Shown here: positions 32,088 through 40,119 of the stretch, one piece after another | How the letters are laid out: every line of letters begins with the position of its first letter | Numbering within the stretch: the first letter of the stretch is position 1 | NCBI GenBank assembly: GCA_016214035.1 | Contig: JACRPF010000018.1 | Span: forward strand, 186,001 to 250,000 | Source: Spirochaetota bacterium | Lineage (GTDB): Bacteria; Spirochaetota; Brachyspiria; Brachyspirales; JACRPF01 | Direction: 5' to 3' | Length of the DNA: 64,000 bases | Notes under the pieces: model-generated | What the model saw: only the letters and a program-made list of their open reading frames with translations | Databases searched by the model: none | Told to the model about the DNA's origin: nothing | Program-made: the position numbers and the translations under genes

Positions 32088-33964
32088 GGAGTAAACCTCA
32101 TGCGCCGCGTAAAGAATGACCGGAGTTCTTTTTTAATACCGTCTCGGTCGAGTGAAAATCTTTTTATGAGCGCCTCGCGTGAACCCGTTTCGACGAACAT
32201 ATTGGGCACGCCGAGTATGCGTGCCGGCACCTGCACACCGTGTTTCGCGAGAATCTCAAGCACCGCGCTACCGATGCCGCCGGCCGTAACGCCTTCCTCG
32301 ACTATCATCACCCGCTTGTATTTTTTCGCCGCCGCGACGACAGCTTCCTCATCGAGCGGCTTAAGCGATATGAGATTCACGAGCGTCAGCGGAATATCTT
32401 TGTGCACGTCCTGCATCGCGGTATAACACGCCGCGAGCGTAGACCCGAACGTGAACACAACACCCTGTTTCCCTGTCATCACCGTGTGCGCTTTGCCGGG
32501 CGCTATCGTTTCCGGAAAGAACGTATCCGGGAGTGCCGGCACCGCGTCCTTCGGGTAACGGATTGCCACGGGGCACGTGCGGCTGAGCGCGAGCGCAAAT
32601 ATTTTTTTGAAATCGGCCTCGCCGGACGGCGCATAAATCTCGATATTCGGCACGATGCGCAGAAACGCGAGATCGAATATACCCTGATGCGTTTCGCCGT
32701 CCTCGGGGACAATGCCGGCGCGGTCGATGGCGATTATCACCGGAAGTTTCATGATGGCGATATCGTGAATGACACTGTCGTAGGCGCGCTGAAGGAAGGT
32801 CGAGTACACGGCGACGACAGGTTTCAGGCCGCCGAGCGCAAGCCCGGCCGCGAATGTAAGCGCGTGCCCCTCGGCTATGCCGACGTCGAAACAGCGCGCG
32901 GGGAATTCCTTCGCAAAGGGGCCGAGACCGGTGCCCTCGCACATGGCCGCGGTCACCGCAACAATGGCTTCATCCTTACGCGCATGTTCGCTGATCGTAT
33001 CGCCGAAGAGCGCCGAGAATGTCCGGCCCTTCTTCTTCATCGCCTTGCCGGTGGTGACATCGAACTCTCCGATGCCGTGATAGGACGACGGATCGTTCTC
33101 CGAATGCGCGTACCCCTTCCCTTTTTTCGTGTTCACCTGGATAAGGAGCGGCTCATTGATGGTCTTCGCAAGCGTGAACGTGGCGTTGAGGTCCTCAATG
33201 TTGTGCCCGTCAACCGGACCGAGGTATTTGAATCCCAGTTCGCGGAACACGATGCCCGGCGCGATGAACGCCTTCACCGACGACTCGAAACGTTTCACGA
33301 AATCCTTGGCTTTTTCGCCGAAGGGAAGCTTCAATAGCGCACTCTCAACCGACCCCGCGAGCGCCTGCATGCCGGGCGCGTTTATCTTTTTATTGAGGTA
33401 TTTCGAAAACGCACCGATGTTGCCGCCGATGGACATCTCGTTATTGTTGACGACGATGATGAGATTATTAGGCATATGACCGGCATTGTTTATCGCTTCG
33501 AGCGCAAGACCGCCGGTAATTGACCCGTCGCCGATGACGGCTATCACCCTGCCGTCCTGATGCTGTATACGCCGCGCTATGTCGATACCGAGTCCAATCG
33601 ATATCGACGTGGACGCATGGCCGGTATCGGCGATGTCGTGCTCCGACTCGGAGCGGCGCGGAAAACCGGAAAGACCTTTGGTGGTGCGCATCGTATGAAA
33701 ACGTCCGCGTCTGCCGGTTATTATCTTATGCGTATAGGTCTGATGCCCCACGTCGAATATGATCCTGTCTTTGGGGGAATCGAACACATAATGCAGCATC
33801 AGCGTAAGTTCTACGACACCGAGATTACTCGCCAGATGTCCGCCGGTCTTGGCCAGATTATGAATGATGAACGTACGTATCTCTTCCGCAAGCGGTGGAA
33901 GGTCGGAAAGCGGATGCTGCTTCAGATCTGCCGGTGAATTGATAGTTTCCAGAATCGATTTCAT
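32078..33964 (-). CDS. dxs: 1-deoxy-D-xylulose-5-phosphate synthase
   Basis: 628 residues, the normal length. DXS condenses pyruvate and glyceraldehyde 3-phosphate with thiamine diphosphate, the first step of the MEP isoprenoid pathway. Motifs in order: GGHLASNLGVVELT, FDVGHQTYTHKI, SLGIGLG-type ISIGLGIDIA, the ThDP motif GDGSITGGLALEAINNAGH with NNNEMSIG, the catalytic Glu in MCEGTGLGPF, and the transketolase-type IDRAGIVPEDGETHQG. A perfect TTGACA/TATAAT promoter lies just ten bases upstream of the ATG with no SD, so the leader would be about four bases. The 3' end overlaps the AraC gene. Confidence 0.97.
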   Translation of the reverse strand: MKSILETINSPADLKQHPLSDLPPLAEEIRTFIIHNLAKTGGHLASNLGVVELTLMLHYVFDSPKDRIIFDVGHQTYTHKIITGRRGRFHTMRTTKGLSGFPRRSESEHDIADTGHASTSISIGLGIDIARRIQHQDGRVIAVIGDGSITGGLALEAINNAGHMPNNLIIVVNNNEMSIGGNIGAFSKYLNKKINAPGMQALAGSVESALLKLPFGEKAKDFVKRFESSVKAFIAPGIVFRELGFKYLGPVDGHNIEDLNATFTLAKTINEPLLIQVNTKKGKGYAHSENDPSSYHGIGEFDVTTGKAMKKKGRTFSALFGDTISEHARKDEAIVAVTAAMCEGTGLGPFAKEFPARCFDVGIAEGHALTFAAGLALGGLKPVVAVYSTFLQRAYDSVIHDIAIMKLPVIIAIDRAGIVPEDGETHQGIFDLAFLRIVPNIEIYAPSGEADFKKIFALALSRTCPVAIRYPKDAVPALPDTFFPETIAPGKAHTVMTGKQGVVFTFGSTLAACYTAMQDVHKDIPLTLVNLISLKPLDEEAVVAAAKKYKRVMIVEEGVTAGGIGSAVLEILAKHGVQVPARILGVPNMFVETGSREALIKRFSLDRDGIKKELRSFFTRRMRFTPWR

Positions 33965-33974
33965 TCGTTTTCGG

Positions 33975-34002
33975 ATTATACCGCCCCGTGATTATATGTC
34001 AA
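33975..34002 (-). promoter_or_regulatory. Consensus sigma-70 promoter of dxs
   Basis: On the minus strand, TTGACA (34002-33997), a 16-base spacer and TATAAT (33980-33975), both perfect matches. Ten bases separate the -10 box from the dxs ATG. Confidence 0.75.
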
Positions 34003-34021
34003 TGATTCGGCACGCATCTGC

Positions 34022-34050
34022 TTGACGTAGCGCTTTTTCGGGGATATAGT
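34022..34050 (+). promoter_or_regulatory. Promoter of the hexokinase gene
   Basis: TTGACG (34022-34027), a 17-base spacer and TATAGT (34045-34050), followed by a short leader with GGGAG before the ATG at 34071. It is divergent from the dxs promoter. Confidence 0.75.
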
Positions 34051-34070
34051 GACCGCTCAAGGGAGTCATT

Positions 34071-35423
34071 ATGAAGACAAAAAAACAGCGCAAACCTGCT
34101 AAAAAAACGACGAAACGGAGCACATTATCCGCCGATCCTCGGAAAAATGCGATACGGTTTCTCTCGAAACACGGCGCATACTTCGGCGATATATCCATAA
34201 AAAAGTGGAGCGACACATTCCAAGCCGAGATGTCGCGCGGACTTGCCGGTAAAAAGAGTTCACTCAAAATGATTCCGACCTATATTGAAGCCGATGCGGA
34301 GCATGACATACCGAAGGACAAAAAGGTCGTCGTGCTCGACGCGGGCGGCACCAATTTCCGCGTCGCAACGCTGCACTTTTCCGCCGACAGCAAGCCGGTA
34401 GTCGAGCGTTTCACCACGCACCGCATGCCCGGCACCGAGCGGGAACTCTCCAAACAGGAGTTCTACACCGCGATGGCGTCGCATGTACGCCCCGTAGCCG
34501 ACGCCGCGGACGCGATCAGTTTCTGCTTCTCGTATCCTGTGGAAATGGCGCCTTCAAAGGACGGACGGCTCATCCATTTTACCAAGGAAGTGAAAGCAAA
34601 GGAAGTTGAAGGAACGTTCATCGGCGAAGGGCTCAATTATGCGCTCGGGATGAAGAAAAAAATCATCATCCTCAACGACACGGTGGCAACACTTCTTGCG
34701 GGACGCGCATCGGCTGCGCACCGTCAGTTCGGCAGTTTTATCGGTTTCATCCTCGGCACCGGCACGAACACAAGTTATGTGGAACACAACTCGAAAATAA
34801 TCAAAGCGCCGTCGCTCGATAAAAAACGTTCGCAGTGCATCAACATCGAATCCGGCGGACTCAACGCGGTACCCTACGGCACGTTCGACGACATGCTCGA
34901 CAAGACCACCCTGGACCGCGGCAATTACCGCTTCGAAAAGATGGTCTCCGGCCGTTATATCGGACCGCTCGCCAAGTTCGCGATAACAGCAGCATGCAGC
35001 GAAGGCCTCTTCTCCGCCGATGCAGTGAAAGCGCTGTCTTCCGTTGGCGCTCTGGAAACAAAAGACGTCAACGCGTTCATCACCGCACCGCTCGGCGCAC
35101 AGCATGCATTCTCCGCGGTGAAAAACGAGAATGACATCCGCACGCTCTGGCATCTCTTTGACATGCTTGTCTCACGTTCCGCCATACTCACGACCATCAA
35201 TCTCGCATCGGTAATTCTCGCGTCCGGCGCAGGCACCGATGCGCTTCAGCCAGTATGCATCACCGCGGAAGGCACCACGTATTATCGCCTGGCGGGACTG
35301 CGCCGCAAGACGGAAGCTTTCATGCGGGGCTTTCTGTCGGGTAAGAATGAACGGCATTATGAGATTGTCAGTGTAGATAATGCTACGCTTATCGGGACGG
35401 CGGTGGCGGGGTTGCTGAACTAG
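34071..35423 (+). CDS. Eukaryotic-type hexokinase
   Basis: 450 residues, matching the single-unit hexokinase family (hexokinase_1 and _2 domains) rather than bacterial ROK or glucokinase. It phosphorylates glucose or another hexose with ATP in the cytoplasm. The small domain has VVLDAGGTNFRVATLHF (first phosphate motif) and the sugar-binding SFCFSYPVEM. The catalytic Asp is in IIILNDTVATLL, and GTGTNTSYVEH and NIESGG follow in the large domain. The adenosine segment VILASGAGTDALQ is less typical. A 20-residue Lys-rich N-terminal extension (MKTKKQRKPAKKTTKRST) is unusual. Similar enzymes occur in treponemes, which supports a spirochaetal host. Confidence 0.93.
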   Translation: MKTKKQRKPAKKTTKRSTLSADPRKNAIRFLSKHGAYFGDISIKKWSDTFQAEMSRGLAGKKSSLKMIPTYIEADAEHDIPKDKKVVVLDAGGTNFRVATLHFSADSKPVVERFTTHRMPGTERELSKQEFYTAMASHVRPVADAADAISFCFSYPVEMAPSKDGRLIHFTKEVKAKEVEGTFIGEGLNYALGMKKKIIILNDTVATLLAGRASAAHRQFGSFIGFILGTGTNTSYVEHNSKIIKAPSLDKKRSQCINIESGGLNAVPYGTFDDMLDKTTLDRGNYRFEKMVSGRYIGPLAKFAITAACSEGLFSADAVKALSSVGALETKDVNAFITAPLGAQHAFSAVKNENDIRTLWHLFDMLVSRSAILTTINLASVILASGAGTDALQPVCITAEGTTYYRLAGLRRKTEAFMRGFLSGKNERHYEIVSVDNATLIGTAVAGLLN

Positions 35424-35519
35424 GCGGGGCTGTCGCGCGATATTGCTCGGGAAAAAATGTATTTCCGCGCACCGCGTGTGCGCCTCAGCCGTCCGTCCGT
35501 GGACGGATTCGGCGCGTAC

Positions 35520-35549
35520 GCGCCATCCTGGCGCTAACTGATTTTTTTT
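35520..35549 (+). terminator. Possible terminator downstream of hexokinase
   Basis: GCGCC (35520-35524), loop ATCCT, GGCGC (35530-35534), then seven bases and a run of eight T (35542-35549). The stem is short and the T-run is offset, so this is tentative. Confidence 0.3.
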
Positions 35550-35771
35550 GATGAAAGGGATGCTATCCTGCTATTATCTTTTGTGTGCATAATGCGGTGC
35601 GCGGAAACACATTTTTCCCCTTCGCTAATCGCGCGATTGAAAATTGAATGGTGATAGTGTAAATTCTGATTATTGTTTTTTATCGCTCGAACGCCGTTGT
35701 GCTTATGGTTTACACTTGCCTGGATGAGAATGAGAAAAAAGAGTATCGGCATTCATCTCGCAATGGGCGCA

Positions 35772-35800
35772 CTCCTTTCCCTGCACAGCGGGGAAAGGAG
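35772..35800. repeat. 10-bp inverted repeat, intergenic palindromic element
   Basis: CTCCTTTCCC (35772-35781), a 9-base loop and GGGAAAGGAG (35791-35800), within a stretch ending in GGAGAATAGGGG. The layout resembles the dispersed small palindromic repeats common between genes in environmental bacteria; only one copy is seen here. Confidence 0.55.
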
Positions 35801-35955
35801 CTGGAGAATAGGGGCGTTATCCTACAGTTCCAGCATCGTCGCAGTCGAATCCTGCGGCCAAGTGCAATTCTCTGAGAAACTTATCTTCCCTTCGTAAATC
35901 TCGCGATGGAACGGATGTGAATATTGGATGTCGATATCGGATTGAGGTGAGTGAG

Positions 35956-36822
35956 CTACCAGTTACTGACCTTCAACGCGAAGGTGCCGAATTTGTAACC
36001 TCGAAAATATTCATCACGCAGCCCGGTTACATAGATATATACTTTCCCGTTATCGGATGAGACGAACGTTCCGCCAACCGTATATCCATTATTTGTTTTC
36101 CCTTCACCGTAATACGTTATTGCGGATGGAATCGTATTCCAATCATTTGTGCATGTTTCTATTGCAACTTTATATGCATACACCTCAATATCGGCTGTGT
36201 ATGTCGCAGTACCATTGGTCACTTCGTCCCAATATACGGTCACCTTTTGCCCATTAGACGCACTGAACCAATACCATTTATTCTGATTCGCAATATCTCC
36301 GGCATTGGTTTGATTTCCGATATTGTCGATTATCCAAAGATTAAAGTTCGTGATTTGAAATGTCGTTATCGAACCCTGCGCATACGCGGTGGACAGATCA
36401 CCTTCATAATAATAAGTGTTCCAATTAAGTGCTAAACGAGCCCACGATGACACTTTGTAATAGTATATTCCAGGATATAAGGATAGATTATGCGACCTAT
36501 CGATACCACAATCAATACTTAATTGAGCCGAAGTTTCATCACAAGGCGAATCAATAAAAGATTCCGATAGTGACCGAACCCTATATACTTTATAATTCTT
36601 CTCCGGCGAATAACTTGCATCATACGTCCACGACCCCGCACTCCACGAAACCTTTATCCGGTCGGAATCAACACCGTTCTCCGCGAACACGGCAGCGGGC
36701 GGAGTACAGAGGATAGTCGGACCGGGGCCGGTGTTGTTGGCAGCGGTACATCCTTTCGGGCCGATACAGCCGAGGAAGGTGACTGCGATGAGCAGCAGGA
36801 GAATGATGTGCTTTCGTTTCAT
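35956..36822 (-). CDS. Lipoprotein with fibronectin-like domain
   Basis: 288 residues from the ATG at 36822. An upstream in-frame start at 36888 lies outside any ribosome site, and the true N-terminus is the lipoprotein signal peptide MKRKHIILLLLIAVTFLGCIG (lipobox FLGC). After a Cys- and Pro-rich linker there is a fibronectin type III-like module (about residues 45-140; DRIKVSWSAGSWTYD, NYKVYRVRSL, GIYYYKVSSW). A second beta domain follows (NLWIIDNIGNQ, KVTVYWDEVTNGTATYTADIEVYAYK, KVYIYVTGLRDEYFRGYKFGTFAL). The gene is more AT-rich than its neighbours. It probably faces the periplasm or the cell surface. No function is assigned. Confidence 0.75.
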   Translation of the reverse strand: MKRKHIILLLLIAVTFLGCIGPKGCTAANNTGPGPTILCTPPAAVFAENGVDSDRIKVSWSAGSWTYDASYSPEKNYKVYRVRSLSESFIDSPCDETSAQLSIDCGIDRSHNLSLYPGIYYYKVSSWARLALNWNTYYYEGDLSTAYAQGSITTFQITNFNLWIIDNIGNQTNAGDIANQNKWYWFSASNGQKVTVYWDEVTNGTATYTADIEVYAYKVAIETCTNDWNTIPSAITYYGEGKTNNGYTVGGTFVSSDNGKVYIYVTGLRDEYFRGYKFGTFALKVSNW

Positions 36823-37614
36823 GCCGCCACCCGGATGATTTGATGGATTTGTCTGTTCAATATCATGAGTACAGTATACGACTTCCATAATATTGCGTCA
36901 AGCGGATTGCTTCGGAAAACACCCTCGCAATGACTATTTTTGCCGTCATATGAATAAACACCGGCGAGGCTGGAATGTGTCACCAGGGAATATTCGATTT
37001 TCAGGCAGATTGCGGCAGGGAAAAGTTGTTTATAGATGTAGTGAGATATAGTCTATGATTGTTTGAATTCTTCCACGCTCAACGACGGGCGAGAAACGTC
37101 GGAAGAGGCCGGATAACCATTGTCTGCATGGGTGCAGGCCTCGGGCGGCTGATATATTCGGGATTGGCGGGAGTATACGGTTCCGATGGTTATTTGAAAA
37201 GTATCGGAAAACCGCAATGCAGGTATGATGTTTTCAAAAAATGAACAGCGGCGCCACGATGGAGAATACGATTTTCCGGCGCTGTCATTCGGGACCGAGG
37301 GTGAAATTTATGTTTTCAATTTTCCCCTCAACGTTAACGAATACATCCACAATCTGCTTGCACGAATGTACGGATACCACAGTCGGCCGCCTCGATACAC
37401 CACAGTAGCGCCACTAGGCATCCAGCCGTTCCCCGAGTGACCGGTATTCCGGTTGTATCGAGGGGAGCGGCAGGACACTACTTGTATTCCGCCAAAAAAT
37501 GATTTATTCCACCTTAACCATCGTGCATCCCGACGTTCCAGCGTTTCCACAGCCGGTATTACTTGTATTATTTTCCGAATTGGTTATGCTCAGTAACAAC
37601 AGGCAAGCAGCACT
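36823..37614. other. Long intergenic region, one inverted repeat, no convincing gene
   Basis: 792 bases. An open frame of 61 codons from a TTG at 37059 and another of 71 codons at 37225 have no ribosome site or recognisable sequence. A weak TTGTTT-N15-TATAGT pair occurs at 37026-37052. A 9-bp inverted repeat spans 37390-37463. The sequence TACTTGTATT occurs twice (near 37484 and 37560). A weak promoter (TTGTAT-N16-TATGCT, 37563-37590) precedes the next gene. The region could hold a small RNA or decayed coding sequence. Confidence 0.4.
37390..37463. repeat. 9-bp inverted repeat with 56-base interior
   Basis: CCTCGATAC (37390-37398) pairs with GTATCGAGG (37455-37463). The interior contains CCGGTATTCCGG. 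It does not fold as a tRNA: there is no acceptor/T-arm match or CCA, so a structured RNA or a transposon-like remnant is possible. Confidence 0.4.
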
Positions 37615-38877
37615 ATGTCAAGAAATACATTCATTATAAACTCATTGTTTATTCTCCTCGTCGCGCTCCCGCTCCGCGCGCAATACCTATTCGTTCCCAT
37701 GGACGATGCGCAGACCGATCACCTCAAGGCATACGGCCTTGTCTACGCGGTGCTCACCGCAGGAGAGAACGCCGAGTGGCTTCTCAATTACCGCGCCGGG
37801 TCGTTCCTCTTTAAGGACAATCCGGTATTCTACCGGAAGGCCCGGCTCATGGGCGTCACCGTGGAAAAGATATCGGAATCACAGGCTGCGGCGATATATA
37901 AAAAGGTCGATAAAAGTAACTGCGAGCGTATCTACCTTGAGAAACCGCCGAAGGTAGCGGTATACTCACCTGCTTGGGCGGCACCGTGGGACGATGCGGT
38001 TACACTCGCGCTCACCTATGCAGAAATTACGTACGAGAAAATTTGGGATAAGGAAGTACTCTCGGGCGATCTTTCCCGCTACGACTGGCTTCATCTGCAC
38101 CACGAAGATTTCACCGGTCAATTCAACCGCTTCGTCTATTCATACGCGGGAGCGCCGTGGTATCAGAAACAGGTGGCGCTCTTCACGCAGCTTGCGAAGG
38201 ATGCGGGGTACGCGTCCGTCCGCGAACACAAAGGTGCCGTGTCGCGCATGATACAGAAATATGTCGCCGACGGCGGATTTCTCTTCGCCATGTGCGCGGC
38301 CACGGAGACCATCGATGTGGCACTCTCGCTTGGCGGCGTGGACTTCGTTCCTCCCGAGATTGACGGCACGCCGATAGAAGCCGGATGGGAAAAGCGCATC
38401 GATTATTCCAAATCGTTCGCCTTCACCGGATTCACCGTTAACGCGGGCAACGGCATCAATCCGTTCTCGGACATCGATTTCAACTGGGTCAATTCACCCG
38501 CCAAAGTACTGATCACCGATTTCGACCTCTTTAATTTCTCGGCGAAGATCGACCCCGTTCCCTGTATGCTGAACCAGTGCCATGCCTCAACACTGAAAGG
38601 ATTTTACGGCATCACCTCGACATTCCGCCGCAAAAGAATAAAGGACAGCGTAACGATACTTGCCGAAACACCGGGAAGCGATTCAGTCCGGTACCTGCAC
38701 GGCAACTTCGGCAAGGGAAGTTTCACGTTCTACGGCGGACATGATCCGGAAGACCCCAATCACTACATCGAGGACATGCCAACAGAACTTACGCTCCACA
38801 AAAACTCGCCGGGGTATCGGCTTATACTCAATAATGTGCTTTTCCCTGCGGCAAAGAAAGAAAAGAAGAAGACGTGA
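37615..38877 (+). CDS. Secreted conserved protein of the group often named asparagine synthetase B
   Basis: 420 residues with a signal peptide (MSRNTFIINSLFILLVALPLRAQ). The whole chain resembles a conserved Bacteroidota-type protein that databases often call asparagine synthetase B. Recognisable segments are MDDAQTDHLKAYGL near the start, HHEDFTGQF, and the C-terminal FYGGHDPEDPNHY and SPGYRLILNNVLFPAAKKE. It has no glutaminase Cys at position 2 and no ATP-pyrophosphatase P-loop, so that name is misleading. The YDWLHLHHEDF and FLFAMCAATETID stretches suggest a DUF4159 or class-I-amidotransferase-like alpha/beta fold. The location is periplasmic by inference and the function is unknown. The only ribosome-site candidate is weak. 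Confidence 0.75.
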   Translation: MSRNTFIINSLFILLVALPLRAQYLFVPMDDAQTDHLKAYGLVYAVLTAGENAEWLLNYRAGSFLFKDNPVFYRKARLMGVTVEKISESQAAAIYKKVDKSNCERIYLEKPPKVAVYSPAWAAPWDDAVTLALTYAEITYEKIWDKEVLSGDLSRYDWLHLHHEDFTGQFNRFVYSYAGAPWYQKQVALFTQLAKDAGYASVREHKGAVSRMIQKYVADGGFLFAMCAATETIDVALSLGGVDFVPPEIDGTPIEAGWEKRIDYSKSFAFTGFTVNAGNGINPFSDIDFNWVNSPAKVLITDFDLFNFSAKIDPVPCMLNQCHASTLKGFYGITSTFRRKRIKDSVTILAETPGSDSVRYLHGNFGKGSFTFYGGHDPEDPNHYIEDMPTELTLHKNSPGYRLILNNVLFPAAKKEKKKT

Positions 38878-38893
38878 TGGCTCTTTCGGCCAT

Positions 38894-38922
38894 TTGCAAT
38901 CAGCTCCGAATCGCCTTATAAT
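38894..38922 (+). promoter_or_regulatory. Promoter of hisI
   Basis: TTGCAA (38894-38899), a 17-base spacer and a perfect TATAAT (38917-38922), with a leader of about 20 bases containing AAGGAA. Confidence 0.7.
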
Positions 38923-38949
38923 CCGCGCATCATAAACCAAGGAATAATT

Positions 38950-39327
38950 ATGTTCGGCAGCGAAAAAGAAATAACGGACTTTATCCAGAAAACAAAATTC
39001 GACGGCAAGGGCCTTGTCACCGCCGTGGTCCAGGACGCAACGTCAAAAGCGCTCCTCATGGTGGCATATATGAACGATGAGGCGCTTCGCCGCACGCTCA
39101 CGAGCGGCAAGATGACATACTGGTCGCGCAGCCGCCAGCAGTACTGGCTGAAGGGCGAGACATCAGGAAGCTTTCAGTTCGTCAAGGAAGTCTACGCGGA
39201 CTGCGACAATGACGCACTCCTCTTCAAGGTCGACCAGCAGGGCAGCGGCGCATGTCACACCGGACAATACACCTGCTTTTTTAACAAAGTCGACGGAACC
39301 ATACGCGATACATCGGTAGAGAAATAA
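38950..39327 (+). CDS. hisI: Phosphoribosyl-AMP cyclohydrolase HisI
   Basis: 125 residues, the size of the stand-alone enzyme. It opens the purine ring of phosphoribosyl-AMP, the third step of histidine synthesis, using zinc and magnesium. All signatures are present: [24 protein letters not shown], the Mg-binding DCDND and the zinc Cys residues ([17 protein letters not shown]). There is no HisE domain fused. The other histidine genes are not linked, apart from a possible histidinol phosphatase at 2.65 kb. It is followed by a strong terminator. Confidence 0.96.
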   Translation: MFGSEKEITDFIQKTKFDGKGLVTAVVQDATSKALLMVAYMNDEALRRTLTSGKMTYWSRSRQQYWLKGETSGSFQFVKEVYADCDNDALLFKVDQQGSGACHTGQYTCFFNKVDGTIRDTSVEK

Positions 39328-39332
39328 AAAAA

Positions 39333-39366
39333 GCCGGCGGGCGAAAACCCGTCGGCCTTTGTCTTT
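39333..39366 (+). terminator. Intrinsic terminator after hisI
   Basis: GCCGGCGGG (39333-39341), loop CGAAAA, CCCGTCGGC (39348-39356): nine pairs including one G-U, followed by CTTTGTCTTT. An A-run precedes the stem, so it may also act on the converging corrinoid-protein transcript. Confidence 0.85.
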
Positions 39367-39381
39367 AGTACTGTCTGAAAA

Positions 39382-40011
39382 CTATTTCTTCATCGCGGCG
39401 AGTGCTTTATCCACCGCTGAAGCTGCGTCGTCGCCGTACGCATCGGCGCCAATTTCTTTCGCGAATGATTCAGTAACCGGTGCGCCGCCCACTTCCACGA
39501 TGCCTTTATATCCGGCTTCGCGCAGCGCCTTGATAATCGGCCCCATGTTCACCATGGTGGTCGTCAGGAGCGCCGAGAGTCCCACGATATCCGGATTGTG
39601 TTCTTTCATCGCCGCAACATATTTCTCGGCCGATACGTCTACACCGAGGTCGACGACCTTGAAACCCGCGCCCTTGAACATCATCGCCACCAGGTTTTTG
39701 CCGATGTCATGCAGGTCGCCTTTCACGGTACCCACAAGGATGGTGCCCTTCGGTTTCACGCCCTGCGCCACAAGCGCGGGCTCGAGTATGGAAAGGCCGG
39801 CATTCATCGCGCGTGCCGCGATAAGTACTTCCGGAACATACGCTTCGCCGCGCTGCATGCGCTCACCCACGGTTTTCATCGCCGAAATGAGTCCTTCCTG
39901 AAGGATCTTTTCAGCCGGTGTTTTTGCGTCAAGCGCTTCTTTGACAAGTCGTTTTACGTCTTCCGCTTTGCCTTTTTGCAGAAGTTCATTGATCTGTTTT
40001 AAATCGGCCAT
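39382..40011 (-). CDS. Corrinoid (B12-binding) methyltransferase protein, MtbC/MtaC type
   Basis: 209 residues with a GAGGAG site. The N-terminal helical cap (about 1-85, INELLQKGKAEDVKRLVKEAL) precedes a Rossmann-like B12-binding domain. The latter contains GDLHDIGKN (the D-x-H-x-x-G motif, His near 101), VVDLGVDVSAEKYV, SALLTTTM and the closing GGAPV segment. Such small proteins carry the methyl group between a substrate methyltransferase and an acceptor methyltransferase. Candidate partners here are the homocysteine methyltransferase (27.3 kb) and the URO-D-family protein (46 kb). The gene is monocistronic and converges with hisI. Confidence 0.95.
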   Translation of the reverse strand: MADLKQINELLQKGKAEDVKRLVKEALDAKTPAEKILQEGLISAMKTVGERMQRGEAYVPEVLIAARAMNAGLSILEPALVAQGVKPKGTILVGTVKGDLHDIGKNLVAMMFKGAGFKVVDLGVDVSAEKYVAAMKEHNPDIVGLSALLTTTMVNMGPIIKALREAGYKGIVEVGGAPVTESFAKEIGADAYGDDAASAVDKALAAMKK

Positions 40012-40067
40012 GATGCTGTCTCCTCGGTAAAAATAGGTACTGGTTCAATAAAGTACGACCGGCCCGC

Positions 40068-40117
40068 TTTTTCGCATAGTAGTTTCCCGCTGAAACATAG
40101 TATAATCCTGCGAAAAA
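40068..40117. repeat. Nested inverted repeat between aldo/keto reductase and corrinoid protein genes
   Basis: TTTTTCGCA (40068-40076) pairs with TGCGAAAAA (40109-40117), and inside it GTTTC (40082-40086) with GAAAC (40092-40096). It sits immediately after the reductase stop at 40120 and upstream of the corrinoid gene. It could end the upstream operon or bind a regulator. Confidence 0.45.
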
Positions 40118-40119
40118 TA

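Larger units (their letters stand above)
35424..35955. other. Intergenic region with several palindromes, no gene recognised
   Basis: 532 bases between hexokinase and a lipoprotein gene. It contains a short hairpin (TCCGTCC/GGACGGA at 35492-35507), the perfect palindrome GGCGCGTACGCGCC (35511-35524), a GCGCC/GGCGC hairpin followed by eight T (35520-35549) and a 10-bp inverted repeat at 35772-35800. A partial direct repeat (cccttcg-taa-tc-cgcgat) occurs near 35620 and 35890. Short open frames here lack ribosome sites and look random. Confidence 0.5.

Noticed and set aside
32240-33337. Plus-strand open frame of 365 codons opposite dxs
   Set aside because: An Arg- and Glu-rich shadow of dxs; no start signal and no recognisable protein sequence.
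37059-37440. Two short open frames in the gene-poor region (61 and 71 codons)
   Set aside because: Weak or absent start signals, no recognisable sequence and no conserved context.
37390-37463. Possible tRNA-like fold
   Set aside because: The inverted repeat has no tRNA acceptor/T-arm geometry, no anticodon arm and no CCA or consistent T-loop.
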